DNA of 12,996 nt from Candidatus Bathyarchaeota archaeon (GCA_014729935.1 WJJB01000042.1:1-12996); one strand, 5' to 3'. Positions 1 to 8,024 are shown, numbered from the stretch's first letter. The notes: a model not told the origin generated them from the sequence alone. Numbers and translations are program-made.

Positions 1-621
1 GTCGATGAGATATCATTCCTCGTCCGTGGTACAAGATACAATGAAGTGGTGCGCGAGGGAATTCATCATTTCAGGACAGGCAGGGAATCATTCATGCTAG
101 AGGCATTTCTTGATAAAACATTCCACGAGAACTTGGTTCTTACCAGGGAACAGGAGCCTGGCTTGCCGAGCATCGCCAAAGCATACTTGGCCATGCAGGT
201 GGAGTTATATAACTTGCAAGTCGTCTCACGAGGGATCATGGCAGGGCTTCCGACTAATCTCATGCTGCAATTGCTCGTGCCGACTGCATATCTTGTTGGA
301 AACGAAACGCTAGAGCTCATGATCGAAAACGGGACCATCAAGGGCGCGCTATCGCTCCTTGAAGGAGCGTTAGCCAAGTTTGATGTTAAGCTTGGAGCCA
401 AGACCCCCGGGAAAGAGAAGAGTGAATTCGTTGAGCGGATTAATCACCTGTACATGGAACATTTCATGAAAAAATACAAGCCAATTCATGATGACTTCAG
501 GTACATGGCATTTTATGAGACAATACACACGATCATTAAGAAGACCGATGAGATCTACAATTATATTAATCCAGCTCTCACGCGAGTGTTACACGCAAAT
601 ATCCTGTTCAAGCGAGAGTAG
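1..621 (+). CDS. A/V-type ATP synthase subunit C-like protein, 5' truncated
   Basis: The frame is open from the first base, so this is the last 206 residues of a longer protein and the internal GTG at 46 is not the start. The visible part is helical and resembles the subunit C/d (AC39) family, the stalk socket linking the A1 head to the rotating membrane ring of archaeal ATP synthases. The clues are a LYNLQVVSRGIMAGLP segment like the family's E-x-x-N-L-x-x-x-x-R-x-x-x-x-G-L signature (about residues 70-85), a following stretch of the 'GTIKGALSLLEG' kind, and a C-terminal FYETIHTIIKKTDEIYNYI helix like the end of the eukaryotic d subunit. No other ATPase gene follows; the next gene is convergent. 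The assignment rests on pattern resemblance only, and an unrelated helical protein remains possible. Confidence 0.65.
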   Translation, partial: VDEISFLVRGTRYNEVVREGIHHFRTGRESFMLEAFLDKTFHENLVLTREQEPGLPSIAKAYLAMQVELYNLQVVSRGIMAGLPTNLMLQLLVPTAYLVGNETLELMIENGTIKGALSLLEGALAKFDVKLGAKTPGKEKSEFVERINHLYMEHFMKKYKPIHDDFRYMAFYETIHTIIKKTDEIYNYINPALTRVLHANILFKRE

Positions 622-726
622 CTTGTCAATGTACGACAGGAAAGGCAAAGGGAAAGGGATGCACCACCAGGGAATCCAGGTGCCAATCACGTGATTTTCT
701 CCATGGATGAAATTCGTCTTTTGGGG

Positions 727-732
727 AAAAAA
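727..732 (-). terminator. oligo-T terminator candidate for the minus-strand operon
   Basis: Read on the minus strand, a run of six T follows the stop codon of the last operon gene by about 17 bases. Archaeal RNA polymerase terminates at such oligo-T tracts. A small inverted repeat (TTTGAA-TAAA-TTCAAA, 738-753) overlaps the stop just before it. The assignment is positional only. Confidence 0.4.
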
Positions 733-748
733 TGAGATTTGAATAAAT

Positions 749-1414
749 TCAAACTAACGTTAGCAAGGAATACCCGTAGAATGCCAACATGCTTTGAAAA
801 GTTGTTAATACCCAAAAAATCACGGTTAACCACCGGGTATATATTTTCTTCAATTTCTCGGATGCGTCCCATGATAACCATGAGCCCCTGGATTCACCTT
901 GATCCAACCTCCTTGGATCAATGAGAAGAACTTTCACCAAGCTAATAACGGCATAAATCCCTGCGGGAATCGCGAGAAGGAACACGAGTCCATCCTCAAG
1001 TAGCTCTCCCATGACCACCTCGCTGGGAATGATGACGTGGAGGAATACAATCATGATTCCCGATACAACCGATATGAAAGCCACGTCCAAAATTGTTCCC
1101 CCGTGTAGCAGGACTATCAGGATGTATTGCATTCCAAGGAAAACAAGCAGAATCACGTTCGGTAGCTGGAAGCGCCAATCTGTCATGGTCCAGTTACCCG
1201 CAAGCCATGATAATCCGATATCCATGAACAAGATGCCAAAAACGGACAAGGTGCCCAATCCGAAATACCTGAAGAAATCTAAGGTTCTTTGTCTCTTTTT
1301 CTTCACCGGCTTCGCGTTTGCAGGAACCACCAAGTAAATCGCGGTAAAAACGGTTTGTGCCAAGGCGAGGATATGAATGCCAACCATCGGATTTAGCGTT
1401 AAGGTGCCAATCAT
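749..1414 (-). CDS. six-helix integral membrane protein, unknown function
   Basis: I do not recognise this 221-residue protein. It shows about six hydrophobic segments (roughly residues 11-31, 49-71, 85-104, 107-129, 141-165 and 196-219). A basic loop (KPVKKKRQR, 36-43) lies between helices 1 and 2, and a polar stretch of about 30 residues lies before the last helix. No catalytic motif is visible. The ATG start is well supported: a strong AGGAGGGG ribosome site sits 6 bases upstream and overlaps the stop codon of the preceding phosphoesterase gene, only 13 bases away. It is therefore the last gene of a co-transcribed four-gene minus-strand operon and probably serves in the same membrane or surface process. 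Confidence 0.8.
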   Translation of the reverse strand: MIGTLTLNPMVGIHILALAQTVFTAIYLVVPANAKPVKKKRQRTLDFFRYFGLGTLSVFGILFMDIGLSWLAGNWTMTDWRFQLPNVILLVFLGMQYILIVLLHGGTILDVAFISVVSGIMIVFLHVIIPSEVVMGELLEDGLVFLLAIPAGIYAVISLVKVLLIDPRRLDQGESRGSWLSWDASEKLKKIYTRWLTVIFWVLTTFQSMLAFYGYSLLTLV

Positions 1415-1420
1415 TACTTT

Positions 1421-1428
1421 CCCCTCCT
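1421..1428 (-). promoter_or_regulatory. strong ribosome binding site overlapping an upstream stop codon
   Basis: On the minus strand AGGAGGGG lies 6 bases before the ATG at 1414 and shares a base with the TGA stop of the phosphoesterase gene. It fixes the start of the six-helix membrane protein and suggests translational coupling. Confidence 0.7.
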
Positions 1429-2687
1429 CATGCTCCCACCGAAAACTTGTCTAGCACTGTTCCTTCGAACCCGTAGGTTGTAAATTCCAAATAAGTTGCA
1501 TTTGCTGTGACTTCGGTGAAGCAAGGACTCGCCAATGCCACGTCCGTCTCGGGCACCGGACGCAGCCCGATATCGGTCAATCCACCCCCGCAACCCACCA
1601 CGAAGTATGTAAGGGGGTTCTCTGGGAATGTTTGATTCACCAGAGTTCCCCGCTCGTAATGATGCGCGTGGCCACTAACGACAGCAGTAACGTTGTAAGA
1701 TTGCAGGATTGGCAGCAATTCTTCTTTCAACACGTAATTTGGACCATAAAATCCAGCTCCGGTGATGGGACAGTGAAAGAGGGTGATCCTGAAGGGCATC
1801 GCGGCAGCGTTGGTTAGATCAGCTTCCAACCATGCTAGCTGGTCAGCCGTGAAGGAACGGTTATAGTCACCTGGATTCAATCCACCAGGTTCCCCAAAGT
1901 CATCGATATCAATCTCGGGGAAGTGAAGGACTTGCACGTGGACGCTGCTCCAGTTGAAGCTGAAGTAAAATTGCTCTCCGGTATCATGTGGATTAAGCCC
2001 ACTGATTGAATCCACGGTTTGCGGGAAATAATTCCCGAAATAATACTCATCGATACCGTCATCATCCAAGTCCCGTGGTTTATCGTGGTTACCACGGACG
2101 GGTACAATCGGAATGGTATCCAGGTACGTGCTTGCCTTGGTGAAGAAATCATTCCACTCGAACTTTTCCCCATCTTCAACGAAATCACCGACCATGGCTA
2201 CAAAGCTATAATTCCTGTTGGCAATCTCCTTAGCAGTATGCCCATGCCAGCCTGGTCCCACCTTTTGTTGCGTGTCTGCAAATAAACCAAAAGTGAACTC
2301 TGGTTGGCTTGCGGGGGCTGTCCTGAATTCGCCAGTGGTATATGTAGTACCGTCTTGATCTATCCTGTAATAATACTTGGTATCTGGTGCCAAGCCCGTT
2401 AAATTCACGACATGGAATTTAACAGCCATGCTTTCCACGGATGAGTTTACCAAGTTAAGCGGGTCTGTCCCAAAATGAACCGTGCCTGTGGTATTGGCGT
2501 TGGTTTCCCAAGCAACATATACTTCATGGCGGGGATCGTCATACCAGGAAATCCATGCCGTATCAGGCACCGGAGTCCCCTTGTATCTCGTGAGGTAGAT
2601 CCCGTAGAAGAGAGGTAGAGGGATGGTAAATAAAGCAAGGAGTAATGACCTGGTTATTATTTCCTTTCGCTTGGATCGGGATGTCAT
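1428..2687 (-). CDS. membrane-anchored FN3-domain metallophosphoesterase (purple acid phosphatase-like)
   Basis: The domain order resembles purple acid phosphatases: an N-terminal signal anchor (about residues 8-25), a fibronectin-III-like domain (about 35-123, with the typical L-x-P-x-T-x-Y-Y-Y-R-I strand), then a calcineurin-type phosphoesterase. Metal-site motifs are visible in order: ADTQ (137-140), GDFVEDG (167-173), GNHD (199-202), H305 in LFHCP, and GHAHHYER (339-346). It probably hydrolyses phosphate mono- or diesters outside the cell on a two-metal centre; the substrate is unknown. The position of the iron-binding tyrosine of true purple acid phosphatases (GDxxY) holds glutamate, so a purple Fe centre is doubtful. 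Several NxS/T sequons fit an external location. I chose the ATG at 2687 because basic residues and a hydrophobic segment follow it directly. A GTG at 2708, three bases after the upstream stop, is the alternative. Confidence 0.88.
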   Translation of the reverse strand: MTSRSKRKEIITRSLLLALFTIPLPLFYGIYLTRYKGTPVPDTAWISWYDDPRHEVYVAWETNANTTGTVHFGTDPLNLVNSSVESMAVKFHVVNLTGLAPDTKYYYRIDQDGTTYTTGEFRTAPASQPEFTFGLFADTQQKVGPGWHGHTAKEIANRNYSFVAMVGDFVEDGEKFEWNDFFTKASTYLDTIPIVPVRGNHDKPRDLDDDGIDEYYFGNYFPQTVDSISGLNPHDTGEQFYFSFNWSSVHVQVLHFPEIDIDDFGEPGGLNPGDYNRSFTADQLAWLEADLTNAAAMPFRITLFHCPITGAGFYGPNYVLKEELLPILQSYNVTAVVSGHAHHYERGTLVNQTFPENPLTYFVVGCGGGLTDIGLRPVPETDVALASPCFTEVTANATYLEFTTYGFEGTVLDKFSVGA

Positions 2688-2711
2688 GGGTATTGGATAC
2701 CATGGCACATC

Positions 2712-4145
2712 TTAAGATCTTGGATCTCTACCATGAATCCATGCGCGGAAACCATCAACGTAAGCTCTAATTGCTTCCCTCGGATTCCGCGTGGTTTTAG
2801 AAGGAACCATGATGGTTTCTCGGGAGAATTTCAAGATTAAAACTTGTGTTGGATTTGAAAGCTTGAAGAATGCAACCAGCGTTACCATCAAACTGACAAT
2901 GAATCTTGATGAATTGAAACGGGTGTAGGATTGCCATGCAAATCGCATGCCGTGATACATGCATTGAAAAATGATGAAACCGAGAAGGGCAATTTCCACC
3001 AAGTGTATTAACACGATAGCTGGCTTCAATTTAGTTTCTTGGGAGTCAAGATTTGATTCAATGACCGATAATGTTCTTGGAGTGCATGAGTGCGTGTTCC
3101 AAGTCTTGAGTCCCTTTACCGTGATATATCTTCGGGTGCCAAGGGTCACATGGGATCCTTTTGTTATTACCACTTTTTTATTAATTTCGGGCGGTAGATG
3201 TTCCGGATTCCTTTCGTGGGATATTGAATACCGGGGATGGATGATGCGGTGAACCTGCTTGATGGCAAGCACGATGCACGATGCCGCGGTGAATTCCCCC
3301 ATGAAAAACGCCCGCCTGCTCGTGATGGCAATCCCGGTACCCATGAGAATGATCGCCAGCAATATATCCAGTCTTTTCCCCTGGATAGCCCGTGCAATCC
3401 GCATCCATAGCTTTTGTTGCGGTTCTGCCTCCCCGTCAACATCTCGGCACGTTCCAATACCAATTGCATGTAAAACTCGTGCCACTGGCTGCTCTTTTTG
3501 AAACTTGTGCCATTTAAAGGGCAGGGGGATGAGGTAACGAGCATGATGTGTTCCGATCCTGAGAACCTGTTGTGGCATGAATGCAAGCGCCGCGATCGCC
3601 ACCATGAGAATTACAAAAGAGAATAGCAAGTAAGGTGCAATGATCGCATTCCCGAGGAGGTCAATGCCATTTTCCAAGTGCACCTCGAGTGCCAGCTCAA
3701 CCAGTACCAAGATCACCCCCCATCGCAGTATTTTGGATTCCCTCCTACCTGCGTGGAAATAATTGACTTCATTTACGGGGATGGAAACGCACCGGCGCCA
3801 GATCCTCTTGGCATAAATGGCAATTGATTCACCCGAGATCGAGATGGAGATGCGTTGAACCATGACCAGCGAGCGAAGCACCAAGATGATCCCGGTGAGT
3901 AATGGAAGGACTCCCGTCCATATAAATGGGGACAAGGCAAACAGGAAGAATAATAGACCTTTCGTGGTGAAAGGAACTTGCATTATGCTTGCGAGGATGA
4001 ATAACGCCCCTGCAATGAACTGGCCGACTTGGAATGATGAGTAGGTCGCACTTGAGACGACAGGATCATTGCTTCTTGGCGAATCTTGCTGGTAGGTTTG
4101 CTTCTTGCTTGAATCGACCGTAGTCATGTCAGGTACCATCTTCAT
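2712..4145 (-). CDS. multi-spanning membrane protein with an internal duplication, possibly PH-like domains
   Basis: This 477-residue protein has roughly eight or nine hydrophobic segments (about 41-58, 63-80, 81-96, 142-156, 168-189, 259-275, a weaker one at 283-297, 375-396 and 413-429), separated by soluble parts. Two stretches look related: residues 190-212 and 431-454. Each follows a pair of helices and has the form P-x-Q-V-L-x-x followed by an I/V-P strand. Beta-rich pieces near 98-128 and 323-345 recall bacterial PH-like domains between helix pairs, but this is a weak resemblance and I would not name a family. The start is well supported because its ATG overlaps the upstream stop codon (ATGA, 4142-4145), a sign of coupled translation. 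The phosphoesterase gene follows almost directly. Confidence 0.78.
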   Translation of the reverse strand: MKMVPDMTTVDSSKKQTYQQDSPRSNDPVVSSATYSSFQVGQFIAGALFILASIMQVPFTTKGLLFFLFALSPFIWTGVLPLLTGIILVLRSLVMVQRISISISGESIAIYAKRIWRRCVSIPVNEVNYFHAGRRESKILRWGVILVLVELALEVHLENGIDLLGNAIIAPYLLFSFVILMVAIAALAFMPQQVLRIGTHHARYLIPLPFKWHKFQKEQPVARVLHAIGIGTCRDVDGEAEPQQKLWMRIARAIQGKRLDILLAIILMGTGIAITSRRAFFMGEFTAASCIVLAIKQVHRIIHPRYSISHERNPEHLPPEINKKVVITKGSHVTLGTRRYITVKGLKTWNTHSCTPRTLSVIESNLDSQETKLKPAIVLIHLVEIALLGFIIFQCMYHGMRFAWQSYTRFNSSRFIVSLMVTLVAFFKLSNPTQVLILKFSRETIMVPSKTTRNPREAIRAYVDGFRAWIHGRDPRS

Positions 4146-5689
4146 GATCCCCCGTAGGTGACATTAATACTAGCCCCGAAATCCGGTGGCGGGGCGGTGA
4201 TGTTATAGTACCTGCATAGCCAGTATACCACGGTGTAATCCGAACCCGTGCCTTCCATCTTGCCAGATCCCGGACCACCAATGCTGTAGGGGGAGCGGGA
4301 CCATAGGAAATCAGTTGCCCCTCGCTTATCCGGGGTGAGCGCGGTGGAAGTTACAATTTCGAACTGGTAGATGGATTTCCAGAAGGGATACAATATGCTT
4401 CCCGTGCCATTGGTGAAGAAACTTACCCATCTCTCCGAGACTGGTGATACCAGGTCGCTATTATTCACGCCATAATTTCTTCCAGGTAGCCGTTGGGGTG
4501 CACCATGGTATCTCATCAAGCAATCCTCAATATCCCCGATGATGGTGCTATTTGCTGGTTCATTGAACCTGTTGCGCCCTTCCAATACCATGCGCATGGC
4601 ATGAAAGATGGCAGTCCTGTCATGCTTGGTCAAGTCATGCATCTTCCTTACATGCTCTATCATCATTGCATTTAAAGCAGGCTCGGATTCAAGGAGTGTG
4701 AGGATAAACATGATCTCCCAGTCCAGTAACAACCCATAATATGCTTGGACAAGGTTCGTCCTGGAGAGGCGTGGGTAGTTTGAACGGTGCAAGTAGTCTC
4801 TATCGATGGCATATTCCTGGTAAAGGGGGCCATATTTCCCCGGCATGACCAATTCTCCCACTTTCAGATAGGCCAAGGTCCAAAAACCTCCCGTGCCGAA
4901 TAAACTGTATCCCACATCGAGGTCGGTACCGTTCGGGTCGCCCTCCGGGTTCACGTAAAGCCATCCTTGTGTCATCAGGTTCGTGAGCATGTCATCTACC
5001 AGCCGGCGGACGGTAGCCCTGATTGTCTCATTTTCCACCAGCAAGTAGGTCATCCCGAGACCCATGATGACGCCGTTATGCATATCCCTGCTTGTATCAT
5101 CCTCGTATAGGTAATATTCGCCATTCCACGTCCCCAAGTAGATATTATCACGAACATGACCGGGATACTCGTCTAGGGGCCATGCATAACGTGCCATACC
5201 ACCGTTCGGCGCCACGTGAAGGATCTTGTCGAAGCCGTTTAACGCTTGCGTGATATTGTCCAAGGCTTCCTGCGCCCAGGTAAAATTACCCTCTCGCACG
5301 TGGGTGGCATACCTGCATGCTTCTCCCACCAGGTAATGTCCCGTCCATTCCGCGGAATCGCCTGTCATAGAATAACCAATTGGATTCCCGACACTGGTTG
5401 ATGAATCGAAGAGCGTGTTCACGATCATGTTATGGGGCATGTGATACCGCGCGATATTGTCTTCGAACCACATGGCCATTGCATGAAGCCTGCTATAATT
5501 GGCTGGAATGAACGTGTGGGGATCAGGAGGATCCAAGTCACGGGCGATTTGGTTATAGTCATTCATCGCATGAAGAAAGAATCCAGCATATGGCCCGAGG
5601 AACAAACTAATGCAGGTGCATGTTATCGCCAGAACCCTTGCTGATTTGGAGAGCTTGGAAAACCATCCACTATACCGTTGCTTTTGCAT
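4142..5689 (-). CDS. membrane-anchored extracellular protein, putative alpha/alpha-toroid (glycosidase-like) fold
   Basis: The protein has 515 residues: a basic N-terminus, one hydrophobic anchor (about 18-40), then a long exported domain with about ten NxS/T sequons. The exported part is rich in helices and has conserved-looking aromatic and acidic loops: GDSAEWTGHYLVGEACRYA (110-128), a DDTSRDMHNGVIMG segment (197-210), and G-T-G-G-F-W further on. Such D/E-W-T-G and D-M-H-N-G loops after helix pairs resemble (alpha/alpha)6-toroid enzymes such as unsaturated-glycan hydrolases and epimerases; this is inference, and no exact family or catalytic pair could be assigned. I chose the ATG at 5689 because a GGTGATC ribosome site sits 3 bases upstream and the anchor then begins near residue 18. 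An upstream ATG at 5749 would add 20 residues. It is the first gene of the minus-strand operon. Confidence 0.75.
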   Translation of the reverse strand: MQKQRYSGWFSKLSKSARVLAITCTCISLFLGPYAGFFLHAMNDYNQIARDLDPPDPHTFIPANYSRLHAMAMWFEDNIARYHMPHNMIVNTLFDSSTSVGNPIGYSMTGDSAEWTGHYLVGEACRYATHVREGNFTWAQEALDNITQALNGFDKILHVAPNGGMARYAWPLDEYPGHVRDNIYLGTWNGEYYLYEDDTSRDMHNGVIMGLGMTYLLVENETIRATVRRLVDDMLTNLMTQGWLYVNPEGDPNGTDLDVGYSLFGTGGFWTLAYLKVGELVMPGKYGPLYQEYAIDRDYLHRSNYPRLSRTNLVQAYYGLLLDWEIMFILTLLESEPALNAMMIEHVRKMHDLTKHDRTAIFHAMRMVLEGRNRFNEPANSTIIGDIEDCLMRYHGAPQRLPGRNYGVNNSDLVSPVSERWVSFFTNGTGSILYPFWKSIYQFEIVTSTALTPDKRGATDFLWSRSPYSIGGPGSGKMEGTGSDYTVVYWLCRYYNITAPPPDFGASINVTYGGS

Positions 5690-5692
5690 GCT

Positions 5693-5699
5693 GATCACC
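5693..5699 (-). promoter_or_regulatory. ribosome binding site deciding the start at 5689
   Basis: On the minus strand GGTGATC lies 3 bases before ATG 5689 and matches the distal part of the GGAGGTGATC Shine-Dalgarno consensus. The ATG at 5749 has only a GAAGTGAT directly touching it, which is too close to work well. Confidence 0.5.
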
Positions 5700-5888
5700 G
5701 GGCTCACGCATTCCCTGCAGGTACTTTGGTGTATTACTATTTCAAGCATATCACTTCATGAACTGGTCGATCAAAAGGGAAAAGAGAGGTGTCAAGGTGG
5801 CAAGCAAAGGAATACCAGGCAACCTTGAACACCATTCAAGTGCCCGCATGGAAGGTTAAATTCATGAAAACCTCGAAACCGTGCCGAC

Positions 5889-5897
5889 ATATATTTA
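5889..5897 (-). promoter_or_regulatory. TATA-like box, possible promoter of the minus-strand operon
   Basis: TAAATATAT on the minus strand overlaps the stop codon of the AN1 gene. Transcription would start near 5868, giving a leader of roughly 180 bases before the first operon gene. A second, weaker AT-rich block lies at 5853-5862. Read-through from the AN1 gene is the alternative. Confidence 0.3.
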
Positions 5898-6542
5898 GGG
5901 AAAAATCTTCACGAGTTTCGCTAGTTGGTACCACGTGAGGATTAACCTGATGCCAATTAATAACAACAGGAACATCGTGAAGTAATCTCTCACGAGGATG
6001 GAGACGAACACCCTGGCAATTAAATACACGATGGTATACGTGAATGCCGCCCTCACGAATATGGCGAAGATCTCAGGGGTGAGTTGTCCCTTTTTTTGCT
6101 TTTGCGCCAAGCTATACAAGTATGGAAGGAACACGGCGTGGATGATGAGCGGGACAATCATCAAAAATCCCCCCGGGATAAACAGGAACCCCACATCGAT
6201 GACAACGAAAATCAGGTATGTAAGGAGACTGAGCGACAGGTTCATGGAACTTGGAATGCTGGCACGCTGCAAGGAGTTACCCTCCTCCTCATCATCGAAT
6301 TCCATTCGTTCGAAACTCGTTGAAATGGGTTTCTGCTGGTTTCCTTGCACTTCATTCGTGGGATCTTCCTGATCTAACTGCCGCTCCTCCAGCAGCTTGA
6401 AGGCAATATCCTCCGGTCGAAGATGCTTGTTCGGACAGTCATGGATCTCTGGCAAGCGATGTTTCTCGCAAAAATATTCTCCGCACCGCCTGCACTTGAA
6501 TCCCAAGCCAATGTCTCGCCCGCATGTAGCGCATTTTACCAT
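5895..6542 (-). CDS. AN1-type zinc finger protein with four C-terminal transmembrane helices
   Basis: The first 36 residues hold a complete AN1 zinc finger: C4, C7, C17, C20, C25, H28, H34 and C36 in the spacing CxxC-x9-CxxC-x4-CxxH-x5-HxC, which binds two zinc ions. An acidic, low-complexity linker follows (about 45-95, with FDDEEEG), then about four hydrophobic helices (roughly 103-125, 127-145, 158-180 and 185-210). AN1 fingers in eukaryotes act in ubiquitin and stress pathways. Archaeal members fused to membrane helices are known as uncharacterised proteins, so a role in membrane protein quality control is only a guess. The start is supported by AGAGGTTT (6551-6558), 8 bases upstream. It lies 145 bases or more before the surface operon on the same strand and may or may not be co-transcribed with it. 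Confidence 0.88.
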   Translation of the reverse strand: MVKCATCGRDIGLGFKCRRCGEYFCEKHRLPEIHDCPNKHLRPEDIAFKLLEERQLDQEDPTNEVQGNQQKPISTSFERMEFDDEEEGNSLQRASIPSSMNLSLSLLTYLIFVVIDVGFLFIPGGFLMIVPLIIHAVFLPYLYSLAQKQKKGQLTPEIFAIFVRAAFTYTIVYLIARVFVSILVRDYFTMFLLLLIGIRLILTWYQLAKLVKIFP

Positions 6543-6597
6543 TATGCATTAAACCTCTAGTAGGATGGGGTAAAAATTTCAAGTATTCCTCTTGTCA

Positions 6598-6807
6598 TTA
6601 ATAACCCAATTCCCCCATTAATATCTTCTTATGTAACTTGATAATGCAAAAGAACATTCTCCATTTTTCCAAGAAGCATATGGTGGGAACTATCGTGCTT
6701 TCGTGAATATCCAATCCTTTATCCATCAGTTTCTCGCCTTCCGTTCGAGTGAAATGCCTTGGAAATTGCACCTTCTCTTTTACAAATCCCGAGTAACTCT
6801 GTTCCAT
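6598..6807 (-). CDS. possible small protein of 69 residues, doubtful
   Basis: A reading frame from ATG 6807 encodes a charged protein with a central E-G-E-K-L-M-D-K-G-L helix and a hydrophobic-basic C-terminal part (FLEKWRMFFCIIKLHKK). Its composition looks protein-like. However, no Shine-Dalgarno site precedes the ATG and I recognise no family. The frame extends upstream to an alternative ATG at 6912, with an unconvincing sequence. It could be a small gene upstream of the AN1 gene, a remnant, or chance. Confidence 0.25.
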   Translation of the reverse strand: MEQSYSGFVKEKVQFPRHFTRTEGEKLMDKGLDIHESTIVPTICFLEKWRMFFCIIKLHKKILMGELGY

Positions 6808-6960
6808 GATGATTTGTTTTTCGCACGTGATTTGAAGGGATAAACTTGAAGGGTTCCTGTGGCATGGCATCCTGCAAGTGAAAATACCCGCAACTAGACG
6901 GCTCCCGGGCAATCAAGAGCATCCCAAGCATGGGTATGGTGATCACTTGATCTCCTGCAT

Positions 6961-6968
6961 CTATATAG
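6961..6968 (+). promoter_or_regulatory. TATA-like box for the 7023 gene
   Basis: CTATATAG would place the transcription start near 6990. That falls after the GTG at 6975 but before the ATG at 7023, and so argues for the latter as the start codon. Confidence 0.45.
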
Positions 6969-7022
6969 ATTCTTGTGAGGAAAAATCATAAGGTGGGAAC
7001 GGCTAGTCTACGAAGATATATC

Positions 7023-7799
7023 ATGATCACTCTCATACTTGAATGCGTCCTTTTTGGGTACGTGCTCATTCGGCGCTTGAGAAGTGATGGGGAAATCGAA
7101 GGCCAACCATTAGGTATGCCAAGGGGAACTGTACGTGCGCTTATTACGATTGCTGTAGTTTCTTTTCCTTTTCACTACTTGCTGGCAAATGAACCGACTC
7201 CTAGCCTCATTACTAATGCCATTTTCATCTTGATAGCGTTTTACTTCCAAAATAGGAAAAAAGACGATAACAAGGTGAACCGGATGTATGATTACATGAA
7301 GGATGAAAAGTACAAGCTGGACAAGGATGATCTATTCCAGCCGTTATATCTCCCACGCTACACGGTCCGGTGCATGTTGCTTGCATTGGTCGTCGGCATC
7401 ATCGTATATAACGAATTTGGTCCGGACTTCACGTTCGAGACCACGAATACCATGATCGACATTCTTTCAATCATCCTGCTCTTCTTCTTCGGCGCGTTCC
7501 TGAAAGTCATCCGCACGCGAAAGGAGAAGAGAGAATTGGAGACTCGCATGGATACACTGGAAGGGGAGAAGGAGCTGGATCGCTTCCAAATCATGCAAGT
7601 CATGATGGAGGAAGATCCTGGTTGGCTCGCCCAGAAGGGCAAAAGCCTGCTATCCATCATCACTCTTTTAGCGGTGCTATTTTCCCTCATCCTGTTCTCA
7701 ATCGACGAGGATGTGATTATTAATTTGTCGTTTTACACGTTCTCGCTACGGGATACCCTATTGCTTCTGATCAACGTGTATTATGGTTACCGGGATTGA
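7023..7799 (+). CDS. membrane protein with three P-R/T-V-R helix motifs, unknown function
   Basis: This 258-residue protein has about seven hydrophobic segments (1-16, 38-53, 60-76, 115-130, 143-162, 208-225 and 240-255). A motif recurs three times just before a helix: GMPRGTVRALITI (31-43), YLPRYTVRCMLLA (109-121) and, in degenerate form, FSLRDTLLLLINV (240-252), which ends in YYGYRD. Similar G-L-P-x-G-S-V-R-A-L-I motifs occur in uncharacterised bacterial membrane proteins. A charged, probably coiled-coil stretch (about 163-198) faces the cytoplasm by the positive-inside rule. I chose ATG 7023 over GTG 6975 because of the TATA-like box. It stands alone: a T-tract follows, and the next gene starts 225 bases later. 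Confidence 0.78.
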   Translation: MITLILECVLFGYVLIRRLRSDGEIEGQPLGMPRGTVRALITIAVVSFPFHYLLANEPTPSLITNAIFILIAFYFQNRKKDDNKVNRMYDYMKDEKYKLDKDDLFQPLYLPRYTVRCMLLALVVGIIVYNEFGPDFTFETTNTMIDILSIILLFFFGAFLKVIRTRKEKRELETRMDTLEGEKELDRFQIMQVMMEEDPGWLAQKGKSLLSIITLLAVLFSLILFSIDEDVIINLSFYTFSLRDTLLLLINVYYGYRD

Positions 7800-7871
7800 T
7801 TGAACTATCACACCCTAAACTAAAGGGGCGGGTTTTCTCTCGCAAGACGGATAAACTCCCGGGTGATGCCA

Positions 7872-7881
7872 TTTTTTTTTT
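7872..7881 (+). terminator. T10 tract, likely archaeal terminator
   Basis: Ten consecutive T on the plus strand lie about 72 bases after the stop of the 7023 gene. Such tracts act as intrinsic terminators for archaeal RNA polymerase. No clear hairpin precedes it, and archaea do not require one. Confidence 0.5.
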
Positions 7882-8024
7882 CCCCGATTTCCCCGGAAAG
7901 CCACGCTTGGATGGATTGGATGGCCAGATTCAGCCATGAACACGGCCATTCGCAAGGTTATTTCATTCCATGTAGGTGAATCGACAAGTAAGCACTCTTT
8001 AGGAACGGAAATTTGGAAGAGCCC

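Larger units (their letters stand above)
6543..6974. other. 432-base gap between divergent genes
   Basis: No gene is firmly supported here. The gap holds the ribosome site of the AN1 gene near its left end, a TATA-like box for the plus-strand gene at its right end, and one doubtful small minus-strand reading frame at 6598-6807. Nothing suggests an RNA gene or a repeat. Confidence 0.5.

Noticed and set aside
738..753. TTTGAA-TAAA-TTCAAA hairpin as a terminator on its own
   Set aside because: It is short and AT-only in the stem and overlaps the stop codon; the adjacent oligo-T tract is the better terminator candidate.
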